From positions 1 to 64,000 of the forward strand of contig NZ_BMQJ01000010.1 of assembly GCF_014648055.1 (NCBI RefSeq): 64,000 bases of DNA, in the 5' to 3' direction. Below are positions 17,666 through 26,696 of this stretch, one piece after another; position 1 is the stretch's first letter; every line of letters begins with the position of its first letter. The notes under the pieces are model-generated. The model saw only the letters and a program-made list of their open reading frames with translations, ran no database searches and was not told where the DNA came from. The stretch comes from Streptosporangium pseudovulgare (lineage in GTDB: Bacteria; Actinomycetota; Actinomycetes; Streptosporangiales; Streptosporangiaceae). The position numbers and the translations under genes were made by a program.

Positions 17666-18895
17666 ATGACCGAGACGGCCAATCGGGTAGTGATCACCGG
17701 GCTGGGCGTCGTGTCCAGTATGGGTCTCGGCGTGGACGCGTTCCTGGCCGGCCTGCGCGCCGGCCGGAACACCGCCCGTCCCATCACCGCCTTCGACACG
17801 ACCGGGTTCGACCACGCGAACGGCTGTGAGATCACCGGATTCGCCGCCCGGGACTGGATCCGCACGCTGAACCCCGACGAGCTCGGTCGCGCCAGCCAGT
17901 TCGCGGTGGCCGCGGCGCGGATGGCCATCGACGACGCCTCGCTGCCCGTGGAACGGCTGCGCGGATCACGGTCGCTGGTGACCATCGGGACCACCGACGG
18001 GGAGTCGCGCGACCTCGACAGCCTGGTCGAGACGGAGGTCGGCCAGGGCCCGCAGGCGATGGACCCGGTGGTCGCCCGGCGGGTCCCCGCCGGGCGGCTG
18101 TCCGCGGCCGTCGCCCGGGAGTTCGGGCTGACCGACACCGAGGCCGTCACCATCCCGACGGCCTGCTCGGCGGGTAACTACGCCATCGGCTACGGCTTCG
18201 ACGCGGTGCGCGGCGGCGAGGTCGACTTCGCCCTCGCTGGCGGGGCGGACGCGCTGTGCCGCAAGACCTTCACCGGTTTCTACCGGCTCGGCACCATCGC
18301 GCCGGAACGCTGCCAGCCCTTCGACGCCGACCGCAAGGGCATCCTCACGGGCGAGGGCGCCGGCGTGCTGCTGCTGGAGAGCGAGCGCTCGGCGCTGGCG
18401 CGCGGCGCCCGCATCTACGCCGTCGTGCTCGGATACGGCCTGAGCTGCGACGCAGACCATCCGGTGGCCCCCAACCAGTCGAGCGTGGCCAGGTGCATGC
18501 GGCTGGCGCTGGACAACTCCGGGGTCAAGCCGGAGGAGGTGGACCTCATCTCCGCGCACGGCACCGGCACCAAGGCCAACGACGTCACCGAGGCGGGCGC
18601 CATCCACCAGGTCTTCGGCGACCGGCCGCCGCGCACCGTCTCCCTCAAGTCCATGATCGGCCACTCGATGGGGGCCGCCAGCGCCCTGGCGTCCATCGGC
18701 TGCGCGCTGGCGATCACCGAGGGGTTCGTCCCCCCGACGATCAACCACGAGCGCACCGACCCCGAGATCGACCTGGACTGCGTGCCCAACACGGCGATCG
18801 ACGCCGACCTGACCGTGGTGCAGAACAACGGCCTGGCCTTCGGCGGCAACAACGCGGTGACCATCTTCGGCAAGTACCCGGAGCGTGCGGCGTGA
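17666..18895 (+). CDS. Beta-ketoacyl-ACP synthase (KS, FabF-like), complete triad
   Basis: A 409-residue FabF/type II KS. The nucleophile Cys167 (PTACSAGNYA), His298 (AHGTGTKAND) and His333 (MIGHSMGAAS) are all present, as is the C-terminal FGGNNA glycine loop. It should catalyse decarboxylative Claisen condensation of malonyl-ACP with an acyl chain. Length is that of full FabF. It follows the ACP by one base and overlaps the next KS by GTGA, so the three are co-translated. Which of the three Cys-less homologues, if any, is its partner is not clear; gene order points to none directly adjacent except through the second KS. Confidence 0.92.
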   Translation: MTETANRVVITGLGVVSSMGLGVDAFLAGLRAGRNTARPITAFDTTGFDHANGCEITGFAARDWIRTLNPDELGRASQFAVAAARMAIDDASLPVERLRGSRSLVTIGTTDGESRDLDSLVETEVGQGPQAMDPVVARRVPAGRLSAAVAREFGLTDTEAVTIPTACSAGNYAIGYGFDAVRGGEVDFALAGGADALCRKTFTGFYRLGTIAPERCQPFDADRKGILTGEGAGVLLLESERSALARGARIYAVVLGYGLSCDADHPVAPNQSSVARCMRLALDNSGVKPEEVDLISAHGTGTKANDVTEAGAIHQVFGDRPPRTVSLKSMIGHSMGAASALASIGCALAITEGFVPPTINHERTDPEIDLDCVPNTAIDADLTVVQNNGLAFGGNNAVTIFGKYPERAA

Positions 18896-20067
18896 CGTGG
18901 CTGGTGACCGGAACGGGCGCGGTGTGCAGCGTGGGCAGGGGAACCGGCGAGGTGTTCGAGGCGCTGTGCGCCGGCCGGAGCGGGCTGGCGGGGCTGCGGT
19001 CGTTCCCCCGCGACAGGTTCCGCGTCACCCACGCCTACGAGATCGACGACCGCCCGGAGGGCGGGGACGACCTTCCCGGCCGGGCCACCGGCTGGCTGCT
19101 CGACGCCGTCGCCGAGGCCCTCGCCGACGCGGGCGTCGGCGAGGACCTGTCGGAGGTGCCCGTCCTGGTCGGCACGGGGCTGCGGGAGCTGCGCTCGGCC
19201 GAGCTGTGGTGGAACCGCGCCGGGCGCGGCGGGACCGTACCCGATGAGACGGGCGACCTGGCCCGCCTGCACTTCGGCACCGCCCTGCGCGAGCGGTTCG
19301 GCGCGACGGCGACCTACACGTTCTCCAACGCCTGCTCGGCGTCGCTCTACGCGCTCGCCCTGGCCACCGACCTTCTCGCCACCGGCGGCGCCGAGACCGT
19401 GGTGGTCGCGGGCGTCGACGGGATCACCACCAGCATGCACGGCCTGCTCGACCGCGTGCACGCCGAACCGCCCGACGCGGTCCGGCCGTTCGACCGGATG
19501 CGCAGGGGCGTGCTGATGGGGGAGGGCGCCGCGGCCGTCGTGCTGCGCGCGTCCGGCGGCTCCGGCGCCGGCCGGGCCCCCGCCGCGCGCGGCCTGCTGC
19601 GTTCGGTCGGCGTCTCCTGCGACGCCTTCCACGTCACCGCCCCCGACCCGAAGGGGATCGCCGGCGCGGTGCGCCAGGCGCACGCCCGCGCCGGCATCAA
19701 GCCCTCCGACGTCGACCTGGTGATGCTGCACGGCACCGGCACCCTGCTCAACGACGAGGCCGAGGCCATCGCGATCGCCGAGGTGTTCGCGGAGTGGGCG
19801 GGCAAGCCGATGATGACCGCGGTGAAGTCCATGACCGGCCATACCTCCGGAGGGTCCGGGCTGCTGGGCCTGGTGACGGCCGTCCGCGCCCTCGCCGAGG
19901 GCCGCGTGCCGCCGACCGTCGGCCTGAACGAGCCGGTGGCCGAGGCGGCGGGCTTCCGGTTCGTCCGCGACCGCGCCGAGCCGGCGGAGATGTCGCTGGC
20001 GCAGGTCAACGCCTTCGGCTTCGGCGGGGTCAACGCCGTGGCGATCGTTGAGAGGACCGCATCGTGA
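18892..20067 (+). CDS. Beta-ketoacyl synthase, divergent but triad-complete
   Basis: A 391-residue KS with Cys148 (FSNACSASLYA), His280 (LHGTGTLLND) and His317 (KSMTGHTSGG), hence predicted active. The N-terminal third is shorter than FabF and the loops before the active site differ, so it may use a different acyl length or starter. It overlaps the first KS and the following Cys-less KS-like gene by GTGA on both sides, an arrangement reminiscent of a KS/chain-length-factor pair with the latter. Confidence 0.88.
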   Translation: MTWLVTGTGAVCSVGRGTGEVFEALCAGRSGLAGLRSFPRDRFRVTHAYEIDDRPEGGDDLPGRATGWLLDAVAEALADAGVGEDLSEVPVLVGTGLRELRSAELWWNRAGRGGTVPDETGDLARLHFGTALRERFGATATYTFSNACSASLYALALATDLLATGGAETVVVAGVDGITTSMHGLLDRVHAEPPDAVRPFDRMRRGVLMGEGAAAVVLRASGGSGAGRAPAARGLLRSVGVSCDAFHVTAPDPKGIAGAVRQAHARAGIKPSDVDLVMLHGTGTLLNDEAEAIAIAEVFAEWAGKPMMTAVKSMTGHTSGGSGLLGLVTAVRALAEGRVPPTVGLNEPVAEAAGFRFVRDRAEPAEMSLAQVNAFGFGGVNAVAIVERTAS

Positions 20068-21005
20068 TCGGCGTCATCGGCATCGGGGCCGCGCTGCCCG
20101 GCGTCTCCACGGCGGACGGGCTCGCGGCGGACGGGTCCACGGCGGACGGATCCGCGACGGAGGACACCGGACCGGGCGCGCCGGTCGAGCCCGCGGCCCG
20201 CATCGGCCGCAAGGGCCTGCGCTACAAGGACCGCGCCACCCAGCTCGGCCTCGTCGCCGCGCACGACGCGCTGGTGGACGCCGGGCTGTGGGCGGACGGC
20301 GCGCTGACCGTCCCCGGCGAGGACGTCGCCGTCCTGGCCAGCTCGAACCTGGGCAACCTGGACACCGTCTGCGCCGTCTCGGCGACCATCGAGGACGAGG
20401 GCGTCGTCGGCACCAGCCCGATGGACCTGCCCAACGCCTCCAGCAACGTCGTCGCCTCCAGCATCGCGATCAGGTTCGGTCTCAGGGGGCCCAACCTGAT
20501 GGTGTGCAACGGCGCCACCTCGGGCCTGGACGCCGTCCACTGGGCGGCGACCGTCCTGCGGGCCGGGCGCGCGGAGTACGCCCTGGTGGTCGGCGTCGAA
20601 GTCGCCAACACCGTGACCGAGCGCTACACCGGCACCGCCGGCCTGCTCGACGGCGCCGCCGGGGTGGTGCTGCGGGCGGGCCGGCACGGCGTGCCGCTGG
20701 GCCGCTACGCCCGCCGCGGAAGCCTCGCCGAGTCCGTCGCCGGCGTGCTGGAGGAGGAGGCCGGCACCTGGTTCGTGCCCGAGGGCTTCCGGGGCGAGGC
20801 GCCGCTCGCGGGCCTCGCCAAGGCCGCGCGCAGGGACCTCGCCGAGCCGTTCGGCCGGTGCGGCGGCGCACTGGGCGTCATGCAGTGCGCCGCGGCCGCC
20901 GGCCTGCTGCGCGCCGGCGCCGACACGCCGGTGCTGGTCAGCAACGACGGCCACGAGGCGGCGGCGAGCATGCTCCTGCTGCCCGCCGGGGGTGCGGCGC
21001 GATGA
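20064..21005 (+). CDS. Ketosynthase-like protein lacking the catalytic Cys (Cys to Ala)
   Basis: A 313-residue thiolase-fold protein. The KS nucleophile motif is replaced by CNGATSGLDA, with Ala151 in the Cys position, and the downstream His motifs are not recognisable. About 90 residues shorter than a KS. In aromatic type II systems a Cys-less partner (CLF) sets chain length, but that family normally has Gln at this site. Residues about 17-31 are three copies of a 15-bp repeat (ADGLA/ADGST/ADGSA). It overlaps both neighbours. A structural partner of the preceding KS is the likeliest role. Confidence 0.75.
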   Translation: MIGVIGIGAALPGVSTADGLAADGSTADGSATEDTGPGAPVEPAARIGRKGLRYKDRATQLGLVAAHDALVDAGLWADGALTVPGEDVAVLASSNLGNLDTVCAVSATIEDEGVVGTSPMDLPNASSNVVASSIAIRFGLRGPNLMVCNGATSGLDAVHWAATVLRAGRAEYALVVGVEVANTVTERYTGTAGLLDGAAGVVLRAGRHGVPLGRYARRGSLAESVAGVLEEEAGTWFVPEGFRGEAPLAGLAKAARRDLAEPFGRCGGALGVMQCAAAAGLLRAGADTPVLVSNDGHEAAASMLLLPAGGAAR

Positions 21006-21808
21006 CCGACCTGGACGAACCGGTGATCGTCCGCAGGGCGCGCCCGGCCGGCGACCCGGCGGAGCACCGCCCGGTCCGCGTGCTGCTGATGCACGGCCTG
21101 GCGAGCAGCGGCACGAGCTGGGAGCGGTTCGTCCGGCTGGCCTCCGGCGACTGCGAGCTGTGGGTGGCCGAGCTGCCCTGGCGCGGCGGCGGCGTCCCCG
21201 GCTGGGCCGAGCGGGACGACGTGGGCCGGTGGGCCGCCGAGGCGATGGCCCGGGTGCCCGGCGGCGCCGACGTGGTGGTCGCCCACTCCTTCGGCGCGAA
21301 CACCCTGCTGGCCCACCTCGCCGCGACGGCCGACCTGCCGCGCGCGGTCGTGCTGGTCTCGCCGTTCTACCGGCCCTCCGCCGACGACTTCGACTGGGCC
21401 GCGATCGACTACTACCTCAACGAGTTCCACCGCATCCTCGCCGACGGGATCCGGGTCCGCTCCGGCGGCAGGCTCGAACCGCGGCTCCAGACCGACATGG
21501 CGCTGAAGGTCCGGGAGAGGGTCGGGCCGTACGGGTGGGTGCGTTTCTTCGACACCTACCTGCGCACCCCGCACCTGCCGCTGGCCGGGATCGACGTGCC
21601 GTGCCTGGTGGTGGCGGGCGAGACCGACTTCGCGGCGTTCCCCGCCGACGCGATCGCCCTGGCCGGGGCACTGCCCGACGCCCGGGCGCACGTGGTCGCC
21701 GGCTGCGGCCACTTCGTCATGGCCGAGCGGGCCGAGGAGTTCGCGGCACTGGTCGACGGGTTCCTCCGCGACATCCTTCACGACCGAGCATTGGAGTCCC
21801 TCACGTGA
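21002..21808 (+). CDS. Alpha/beta hydrolase (thioesterase- or acyltransferase-like)
   Basis: A 268-residue alpha/beta hydrolase. It has LMHGLASSG (oxyanion loop), Ser96 in the elbow VAHSFGANT, an acid in VAGETDF and the catalytic His in GCGHFVM. The elbow is HSFGA rather than GxSxG. In a KS/ACP cluster such enzymes commonly release or edit the acyl chain. ATGA and GTGA overlaps tie it to its neighbours. Two other hydrolases in the cluster (25764, 35665) belong to a different subgroup. Confidence 0.82.
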   Translation: MTDLDEPVIVRRARPAGDPAEHRPVRVLLMHGLASSGTSWERFVRLASGDCELWVAELPWRGGGVPGWAERDDVGRWAAEAMARVPGGADVVVAHSFGANTLLAHLAATADLPRAVVLVSPFYRPSADDFDWAAIDYYLNEFHRILADGIRVRSGGRLEPRLQTDMALKVRERVGPYGWVRFFDTYLRTPHLPLAGIDVPCLVVAGETDFAAFPADAIALAGALPDARAHVVAGCGHFVMAERAEEFAALVDGFLRDILHDRALESLT

Positions 21809-22737
21809 GCATCGACCTTCAGACCGCCGTCAAGGCGCTGCGGACGGACACCACCACGGTGACGCTGCGTCCCCGCTACGAAGGCAACAACATCAACACC
21901 TGGATCGGCTTCAAGCACGTGAACTACCTGGTCGAGGAGGCGGTGCTGGAGCACTTCCGCGCCGCCGGCCTGCCGTCCAGGCTCCTGTTCGAGGAGTACG
22001 GCCTCGGCCTGGAGATCACCGAGATCGACACCCGCATCCTCAACGCCTTCCACCTCGACGACGTCGCCGTGGCCACGATCACCCCCTCAGGCGACGGCCT
22101 CGCGTTCAAACTGGTCGTCGCCAAGGAGGGCGGCACCGGCAAGGACGTCACCTCCAAGGTGAAGGTGACGCTGCGCCGCGAGACCTACGTCTCCCCGGAG
22201 GACACCGTGCCCGCCGAGCTGGCGCCCTTCGCCGTCGACCGCATCGGCGGCACCGGGACCGGGCCCGCCGCCGGGGACGACGTGCTCGCCGGGCTCACCG
22301 AGGGCCGCAACGCCTACGGCTGGAAGTGGCGCATCCCCTACCCCTACTGCCACAACAACGAGCGCCTGCAGATGTCGGGCTACCTGCGGCTGATGGAGGA
22401 GGTGGTCGACCGCTTCCTCGCCGACCGCGGCATCTCCATCAAGACCCTGCTCGACGAGCGCAGGTGGATCCCGGTCGTCCCGCGCTCGGGGATCGTCCAG
22501 CTCGACGAGGCGTGGATGGAGGAGGACCTCTACATCGTCTACACCGTCGAGGAGATCTTCAAGGACGTCACCTACACCTCCCGGATGGACACCTACGTCG
22601 TCCGCGACGGCGAGCTGGTGCGCACCGCCACCGGCACGATCACCCACGGGTACGCGGTCTTCCACGACCGCAGGGACTGGAGCCTCGTCAACTTCGACGA
22701 GCGCGTCCTCGCGGCGCTGCGGGGCCGGCCGGCATGA
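21805..22737 (+). CDS. Double-hotdog thioesterase/dehydratase-like protein
   Basis: A 310-residue protein that appears to be two hotdog domains. The first (about 1-135) contains TWIGFKHVNYLVEEAVLEHF, and the second (about 160-310) contains YPYCHNNERLQMSGYLRLME followed by AWMEEDLYIVYTVEEIF, close in pattern to 4HBT acyl-CoA thioesterases. It could hydrolyse an acyl thioester or act as a dehydratase; the fold does not decide. The GTG start sits in a GTGA overlap with the hydrolase gene, and its stop overlaps the next KS. Confidence 0.7.
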   Translation: MSIDLQTAVKALRTDTTTVTLRPRYEGNNINTWIGFKHVNYLVEEAVLEHFRAAGLPSRLLFEEYGLGLEITEIDTRILNAFHLDDVAVATITPSGDGLAFKLVVAKEGGTGKDVTSKVKVTLRRETYVSPEDTVPAELAPFAVDRIGGTGTGPAAGDDVLAGLTEGRNAYGWKWRIPYPYCHNNERLQMSGYLRLMEEVVDRFLADRGISIKTLLDERRWIPVVPRSGIVQLDEAWMEEDLYIVYTVEEIFKDVTYTSRMDTYVVRDGELVRTATGTITHGYAVFHDRRDWSLVNFDERVLAALRGRPA

Positions 22738-23936
22738 CCGTGCTCATCACCGGCCTGGGCGTGCTGTCCTGCACGGGAGCCGGGACCGACGCCTTCTGGG
22801 CGGGCATGCGGGCCGCCCGCAGCGCCCCCCGCCGCGCGGCCGACCCGCACGCCGACATGGAGCACCCGCTGATGTACTCCGTACCCGACGCCGACGTGCC
22901 GGCCGACCCGGCCGAGTGCGACGGGCTGCCGCTGGGCGACGCGTCGAGGTACGCGCTGGCCGCCGCCGCCGAGGCGCTGGCCGACGCGGGGCTGGGCGCG
23001 GGGCCGGACGCGACGCTGGACGCGGTGGCCGACCCGTCGCGCGTCGCGGTGGTGGTGGGCACCGGCATGGGCGACTCGGGCCTGCACGAGCGCTGGCACC
23101 TCGACGGCGCGCCCCCGGGCACCCGGTGGGCCCCGGTGTTCTCACCCGCCGCCGTGATCGGCGCCCGGTTCGGAGCCTCCGGCGCCAACACCAGCGTCAG
23201 CAACGCCTGCGCCGCCAGCGGCTTCGGCCTGTCCATCGCGGCCGACCTGATCCGCTCCGGCGAGGCCGACGTGGTCATCGCTGGAGGCGTCGAGGCGTAC
23301 TCCCGGGTGGCTCTCGGCTGCTTCAACCGGCTGGGCGCCATCGACCCGCTGCGGTGCCGGCCCTTCGACCGCGAGCGCGCCGGAACGGTCTTCGGCGAAG
23401 GCGCGGCGATCCTGGTGCTGGAGTCGGCCGAGCACGCCGAGGCCCGCGGCGCGGCCAAACGCTACGCGGCCCTGGCGGGCGCGGGCTGGAGCTGCGACGC
23501 CTACCACTCCACCGCGCCGGAGCCGGGCGGCGGCCAGATCGCCCGCGCGATGCGCCAGGCGCTGGACGACGCCGGGATCAAACCCGCGGACGTCGGCGCG
23601 GTGATCCCGCACGGCACCGGCACCCAGCTCAACGACGTCGTGGAGAGCGGCGTGCTCACCGAGGTGCTGGGCCCCGAGGGGCCGCCGCTGTACAGCCTCA
23701 AGGCCCTCGTCGGCCACACCGGCGGCGCGGCGGGCGCGCTGGCCGCCCTCGCCGGGGCGCTGATCATCGCCAACCGGCAGATCCCGCCGAGCGTGCCGCG
23801 GGGCGAGCCCGACCCGCGGTGCCCGGTCCTGCTGCCGGACGCGCCGGTGCCGCTGGAAGGGTCGTCGGTCCTGGTGAACGCCTACGCCTTCGGCGGCAAC
23901 AACGTCTCCCTCGTGCTTCAGGAGGCCGGCTCGTGA
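22734..23936 (+). CDS. Beta-ketoacyl-ACP synthase (third triad-complete KS)
   Basis: A 400-residue FabF-like KS with Cys159 (SNACAASGFG), His293 (PHGTGTQLND) and His328 (LVGHTGGAAG). Predicted to be a condensing enzyme. It is followed by a Cys-less KS-like gene, mirroring the KS/KS-like order at 18892-21005. Its last 38 bp are tandemly duplicated after the stop, producing the relay ORF described separately. Confidence 0.92.
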   Translation: MTVLITGLGVLSCTGAGTDAFWAGMRAARSAPRRAADPHADMEHPLMYSVPDADVPADPAECDGLPLGDASRYALAAAAEALADAGLGAGPDATLDAVADPSRVAVVVGTGMGDSGLHERWHLDGAPPGTRWAPVFSPAAVIGARFGASGANTSVSNACAASGFGLSIAADLIRSGEADVVIAGGVEAYSRVALGCFNRLGAIDPLRCRPFDRERAGTVFGEGAAILVLESAEHAEARGAAKRYAALAGAGWSCDAYHSTAPEPGGGQIARAMRQALDDAGIKPADVGAVIPHGTGTQLNDVVESGVLTEVLGPEGPPLYSLKALVGHTGGAAGALAALAGALIIANRQIPPSVPRGEPDPRCPVLLPDAPVPLEGSSVLVNAYAFGGNNVSLVLQEAGS

Positions 23937-23973
23937 ACAACGTCTCCCTCCTGTTCCAGGAGGCCGGCTCGTG
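23898..23973 (+). repeat. 38-bp tandem duplication of a gene 3' end
   Basis: Bases 23898-23935 (AACAACGTCTCCCTCGTGCT...) are repeated at 23936-23973 with three mismatches. The unit covers the last codons of the KS gene and its TGA/GTG junction. Because 38 is not a multiple of 3 the copy is read from the GTG in the duplicated junction rather than as an extension of the KS. Confidence 0.9.
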
Positions 23974-23974
23974 A
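23933..23974 (+). CDS. 13-codon relay ORF created by the duplication
   Basis: The GTG at 23933 overlaps the KS stop (GTGA) and opens a frame encoding (M)NNVSLLFQEAGS, the same peptide end as the KS with small changes. Its TGA at 23972-23974 again overlaps the GTG of the following KS-like gene. The reading is therefore stop-start, 13 codons, stop-start. Whether it is translated is inferred; its visible value is to keep translational coupling after the duplication. Confidence 0.35.
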   Translation: MNNVSLLFQEAGS

Positions 23975-24867
23975 GCGTCGACCTGGTGGTGACCGCGGCG
24001 GCCGTCGTCGACCCGGAGGGCGGCTTCGACCACCGCACCGAACTCGGGCCTCGCGGCTACAAGTACCTGCCGACGGCCTCGCAGTACCTGCTGGCGGCGG
24101 TCAAGCGCGCCCTGGCGGCGGCGGGGGAGGGGCTCGCGTCGGTGCCGGAGGACGCGCGCGCCGCGGCCGTCGGCACCAACTGCGCCGCCTCGGCCCTGCA
24201 CGCCCGGATGGACCGCACGATCATCGACGCGGGGGCCGGCGACCTGAGCCCGGCCACCGCGCCGTACTTCTCGATCAACCTCTTCGGCAGCAGGCTCGCC
24301 ACCGAGCACGCCCTGAAGGGCTTCAACCTCACCCTCACCAGCCCGCGCGTGGCCGGGCTGGAGGCCGTACAGGCCGGTTCCCGGTCGGTGGCGCTCGGCC
24401 GCGCGAGCTGGCTGGTCGCGGGCGCGGCAGAGGAGCCGCCCGATCCCGGCGAGCCGGGGGACGGCGGCGAGGCCGGCGCGGTCGCCCTGGTCCTCGAACC
24501 GGCCGGCGCGGTCGCCGCCCGCGGCGGGCACGCGCTGGGCCGCTGCGCCGTGCGGACGGCGTTCCTGCCGCCCGCCGGACCGCCGGACGAGCTGGCCCGG
24601 CGGGCCGAACGGCTGCTGGAGCCGGTGCTCGGCTGGTCCGGGCGGGTCCCCGTACGGGCCGTCGTCGACTCCTCACCCGTCGGCACTGCCCTGGCCGGAG
24701 CCCTCTCGGCCCGCGCGGAGATGACCGAGGTCCCCGCCGGGGCGGGCTGCCTGCGGCCGGCGGCGGAGGTCGCCGCCGCCCTGACCTGGGACGGACCCAC
24801 ACTCGTGGCCACCGCGGCGGCGGAGGGAAACGTCGCGTTCGCGCTCGTCACCCCCGGAGGGAACTGA
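23971..24867 (+). CDS. Ketosynthase-like protein lacking the catalytic Cys (Cys to Arg)
   Basis: A 298-residue degenerate thiolase-fold protein. The nucleophile motif is TSPRVAGLEA, with Arg126 in the Cys position, and the two catalytic His motifs are absent. It is the shortest of the six KS-family proteins. The N-terminus retains RGYKYLPTASQYLLAAVKRAL, matching the pre-active-site region of KS proteins. GTG start at the end of the 38-bp duplication; AGGAGG upstream. Likely the non-catalytic partner of the KS at 22734-23936. Confidence 0.72.
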   Translation: MSVDLVVTAAAVVDPEGGFDHRTELGPRGYKYLPTASQYLLAAVKRALAAAGEGLASVPEDARAAAVGTNCAASALHARMDRTIIDAGAGDLSPATAPYFSINLFGSRLATEHALKGFNLTLTSPRVAGLEAVQAGSRSVALGRASWLVAGAAEEPPDPGEPGDGGEAGAVALVLEPAGAVAARGGHALGRCAVRTAFLPPAGPPDELARRAERLLEPVLGWSGRVPVRAVVDSSPVGTALAGALSARAEMTEVPAGAGCLRPAAEVAAALTWDGPTLVATAAAEGNVAFALVTPGGN

Positions 24868-25661
24868 TGATCACCTCGTTGCAGGGCACCTGGTGCCTGA
24901 TCCTCGGCGCGTCCAGCGGCATGGGCGAGGCCACCGCGCGGGCCTGGGCGCGGGCCGGCGGCAACGTCCTCGGCGTCCACTTCGACACCGCCGAACGGCA
25001 GGAGAAGGTCGCCATCCTCCAGGAGGAGCTGCGCTCGCAGGGCGTGCGGGCGCACTTCTTCAACCGCAACGCCGCCGACGCGCGCGTCCGCGCCGAGCTG
25101 GTGCCCGAGTTCGCCGGCCTCGTGGGCGAGGCGGGCGTCCGGACGCTGATGCACTCCCTGGCGTTCGGCAGCCTGGTCCCGTTCATCGCCGGGGACCCGA
25201 AGAAGGCGTTCACCCCCCGGCAGATGGACATGACGCTGAACGTGATGGCGCACAGCCTCGTCTACTGGACGCAGGACGTGCACCGCGCCGGGCTGCTGCG
25301 CCCCGGCTCGAAGATCTTCGCCATGACCAGCGCGGGCGACGAGAAGGTCTCGCCGAACTACGGCGGCGTCTCCGCGGCCAAGTGCGCGCTGGAGTCCCAC
25401 GTCCGCCAGCTGGCGCTGGAGCTGGCCCCCGAGGGCGTCTCCGCCAACTCGCTGCGCGCGGGCGTCACCGTCACCCCATCGCTCGAACGCATCCCCGAGC
25501 ACGAGCGGCTGATCGACGTGGCGGTGCGCGCCAACCCGCACGGCCGCCTCACCCGCTGCGAGGACGTCGCCGAGGCGGTCGTGCTGCTGTCCGGCACGGA
25601 CTCCTCGTGGATCACCGGAAACGTCATCGGGGTGGACGGTGGCGAGCACCTCACCGCCTGA
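24867..25661 (+). CDS. Enoyl-ACP reductase, FabI/FabL type
   Basis: A 264-residue SDR-fold enzyme. The N-terminal cofactor loop is GASSGMG, but the catalytic pair is Tyr165 and Lys172 (NYGGVSAAKCA), spaced Y-x6-K as in FabI/FabL enoyl reductases rather than Y-x3-K of ketoreductases; ITGNVIGVDGGEH is the usual C-terminal signature. It should saturate the 2,3-double bond of enoyl-ACP with NAD(P)H, so at least some cycles are fully reducing. The ATG overlaps the upstream stop (TGATG). Confidence 0.85.
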   Translation: MITSLQGTWCLILGASSGMGEATARAWARAGGNVLGVHFDTAERQEKVAILQEELRSQGVRAHFFNRNAADARVRAELVPEFAGLVGEAGVRTLMHSLAFGSLVPFIAGDPKKAFTPRQMDMTLNVMAHSLVYWTQDVHRAGLLRPGSKIFAMTSAGDEKVSPNYGGVSAAKCALESHVRQLALELAPEGVSANSLRAGVTVTPSLERIPEHERLIDVAVRANPHGRLTRCEDVAEAVVLLSGTDSSWITGNVIGVDGGEHLTA

Positions 25662-25690
25662 CCCGCCGCCGCGGACCGGCCGCCGACCAC

Positions 25691-25750
25691 ACGACGGACG
25701 GCACGACGGACCGTACGACGGGCGGCACGACGGACGGCACGACGACCAGC
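25691..25750 (+). repeat. 12-bp tandem repeats in an intergenic junction
   Basis: Four imperfect copies of ACGACGGACGGC (25691, 25703, 25715, 25727) and a fifth partial copy fill most of the 102-base gap between the enoyl reductase and the next hydrolase, one of the few real gaps in the operon. Confidence 0.85.
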
Positions 25751-25763
25751 AGGGAGCCGAGCA

Positions 25764-26696
25764 GTGATCGACACAACCGGTACGGCCGCCTCCGGGAGGC
25801 GCGCGGCGCTCACCGCCGCGCGCACCTGGTGGCCGGCGATCCGGCTCGGGGTGCAGGACGCCCACCGCGTCTACCACCCCCCGCCGGGCCGGCCCGGCCG
25901 TACCCCCGCGCACAAGGGGATGGCGATGCGCCCGGTGAGCGTCACCACCTCCCGCGACGCGGTGCGGCTCGACGGCTGGTTCGTCCCCGGCGACGGCCCG
26001 CACACCGTGGTCGTGTGCCACGGCATGGGCCGCACCAGGTCGGCGGTGCTCGACCACATCCGGCTGCTGCACGACGCCGGCCACCACGTGTTCGCCTACG
26101 ACCTGCGCAACCACGGCGGCAGCTCCTCCGACCGCAGGCTCGGCCGGATGGCGAGCCGGTTCACCAGCGACCTGCGCGACGTCCTCGCGGCGGTCGCCGC
26201 CGACGCGGAGATGGGCGAGGGAAGGCTGGCGGTGCTGGCGTTCTCCTTCTCCACCTGGCCCGCGGTGTACGCGCTGAAGGGGAAGGGGCCCGAGGTGGCC
26301 GCGGTCATCTGCGACAGCGGCCCCATGTACGACATCCCCTCGGGCTTCCGGCACTTCGCGTCGCTGCGCTGGGGCACGCTGGGCGAGGAGTGGAAGCGGC
26401 CCGGCGCCTACGGCCTCTACCGGTTCGCCTTCACCCTGGCGGGCACCCGGATGCTGGCGGTCCGCAACTGGCCGCCGCCGCTGCCCGGGGTGCGGACGAG
26501 GCTGATGTTCATCGCCGGCGCCAACGACCCGGTGGTCCCGGCCGGCCAGGTCATGCGGGTGGCCCGGCGCTACCCCGGCGCCGAGCGCTGGGTGGCGCCC
26601 GAGGCCCAGCACATGAACGCGGTACGGCTGGACCGCGAGGAGTACCGCGAACGGGTCGTCGGCTTCCTGTCCCGCGCCTTCGGGGAGGCGACATGA
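25764..26696 (+). CDS. Alpha/beta hydrolase, FSFST subgroup (first copy)
   Basis: A 310-residue alpha/beta hydrolase. It contains VVVCHGMGRTRS, DLRNHGGSSSD, the elbow LAFSFSTWP with Ser as nucleophile, ICDSGP, an acid in AGANDPV and His in EAQHMNA. The elbow lacks the usual first Gly. A paralogue with the same elbow lies at 35665-36573. The N-terminal 60 residues are basic with one hydrophobic stretch. The GTG has AGGGAGC upstream. A thioesterase or acyltransferase role is possible; no direct evidence of substrate. Confidence 0.8.
   Translation: MIDTTGTAASGRRAALTAARTWWPAIRLGVQDAHRVYHPPPGRPGRTPAHKGMAMRPVSVTTSRDAVRLDGWFVPGDGPHTVVVCHGMGRTRSAVLDHIRLLHDAGHHVFAYDLRNHGGSSSDRRLGRMASRFTSDLRDVLAAVAADAEMGEGRLAVLAFSFSTWPAVYALKGKGPEVAAVICDSGPMYDIPSGFRHFASLRWGTLGEEWKRPGAYGLYRFAFTLAGTRMLAVRNWPPPLPGVRTRLMFIAGANDPVVPAGQVMRVARRYPGAERWVAPEAQHMNAVRLDREEYRERVVGFLSRAFGEAT

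Noticed and set aside
25691..25750. CRISPR-like array from 12-bp repeats
   Set aside because: Repeats are too short, directly abutting and without spacers; the 30- and 31-bp arrays likewise have no spacers, and no cas genes are seen.
24057..26612. A minus-strand open frame of 851 codons antisense to the enoyl reductase and hydrolase genes
   Set aside because: It is the complement of strongly conserved coding frames and has the composition typical of GC-rich antisense frames.
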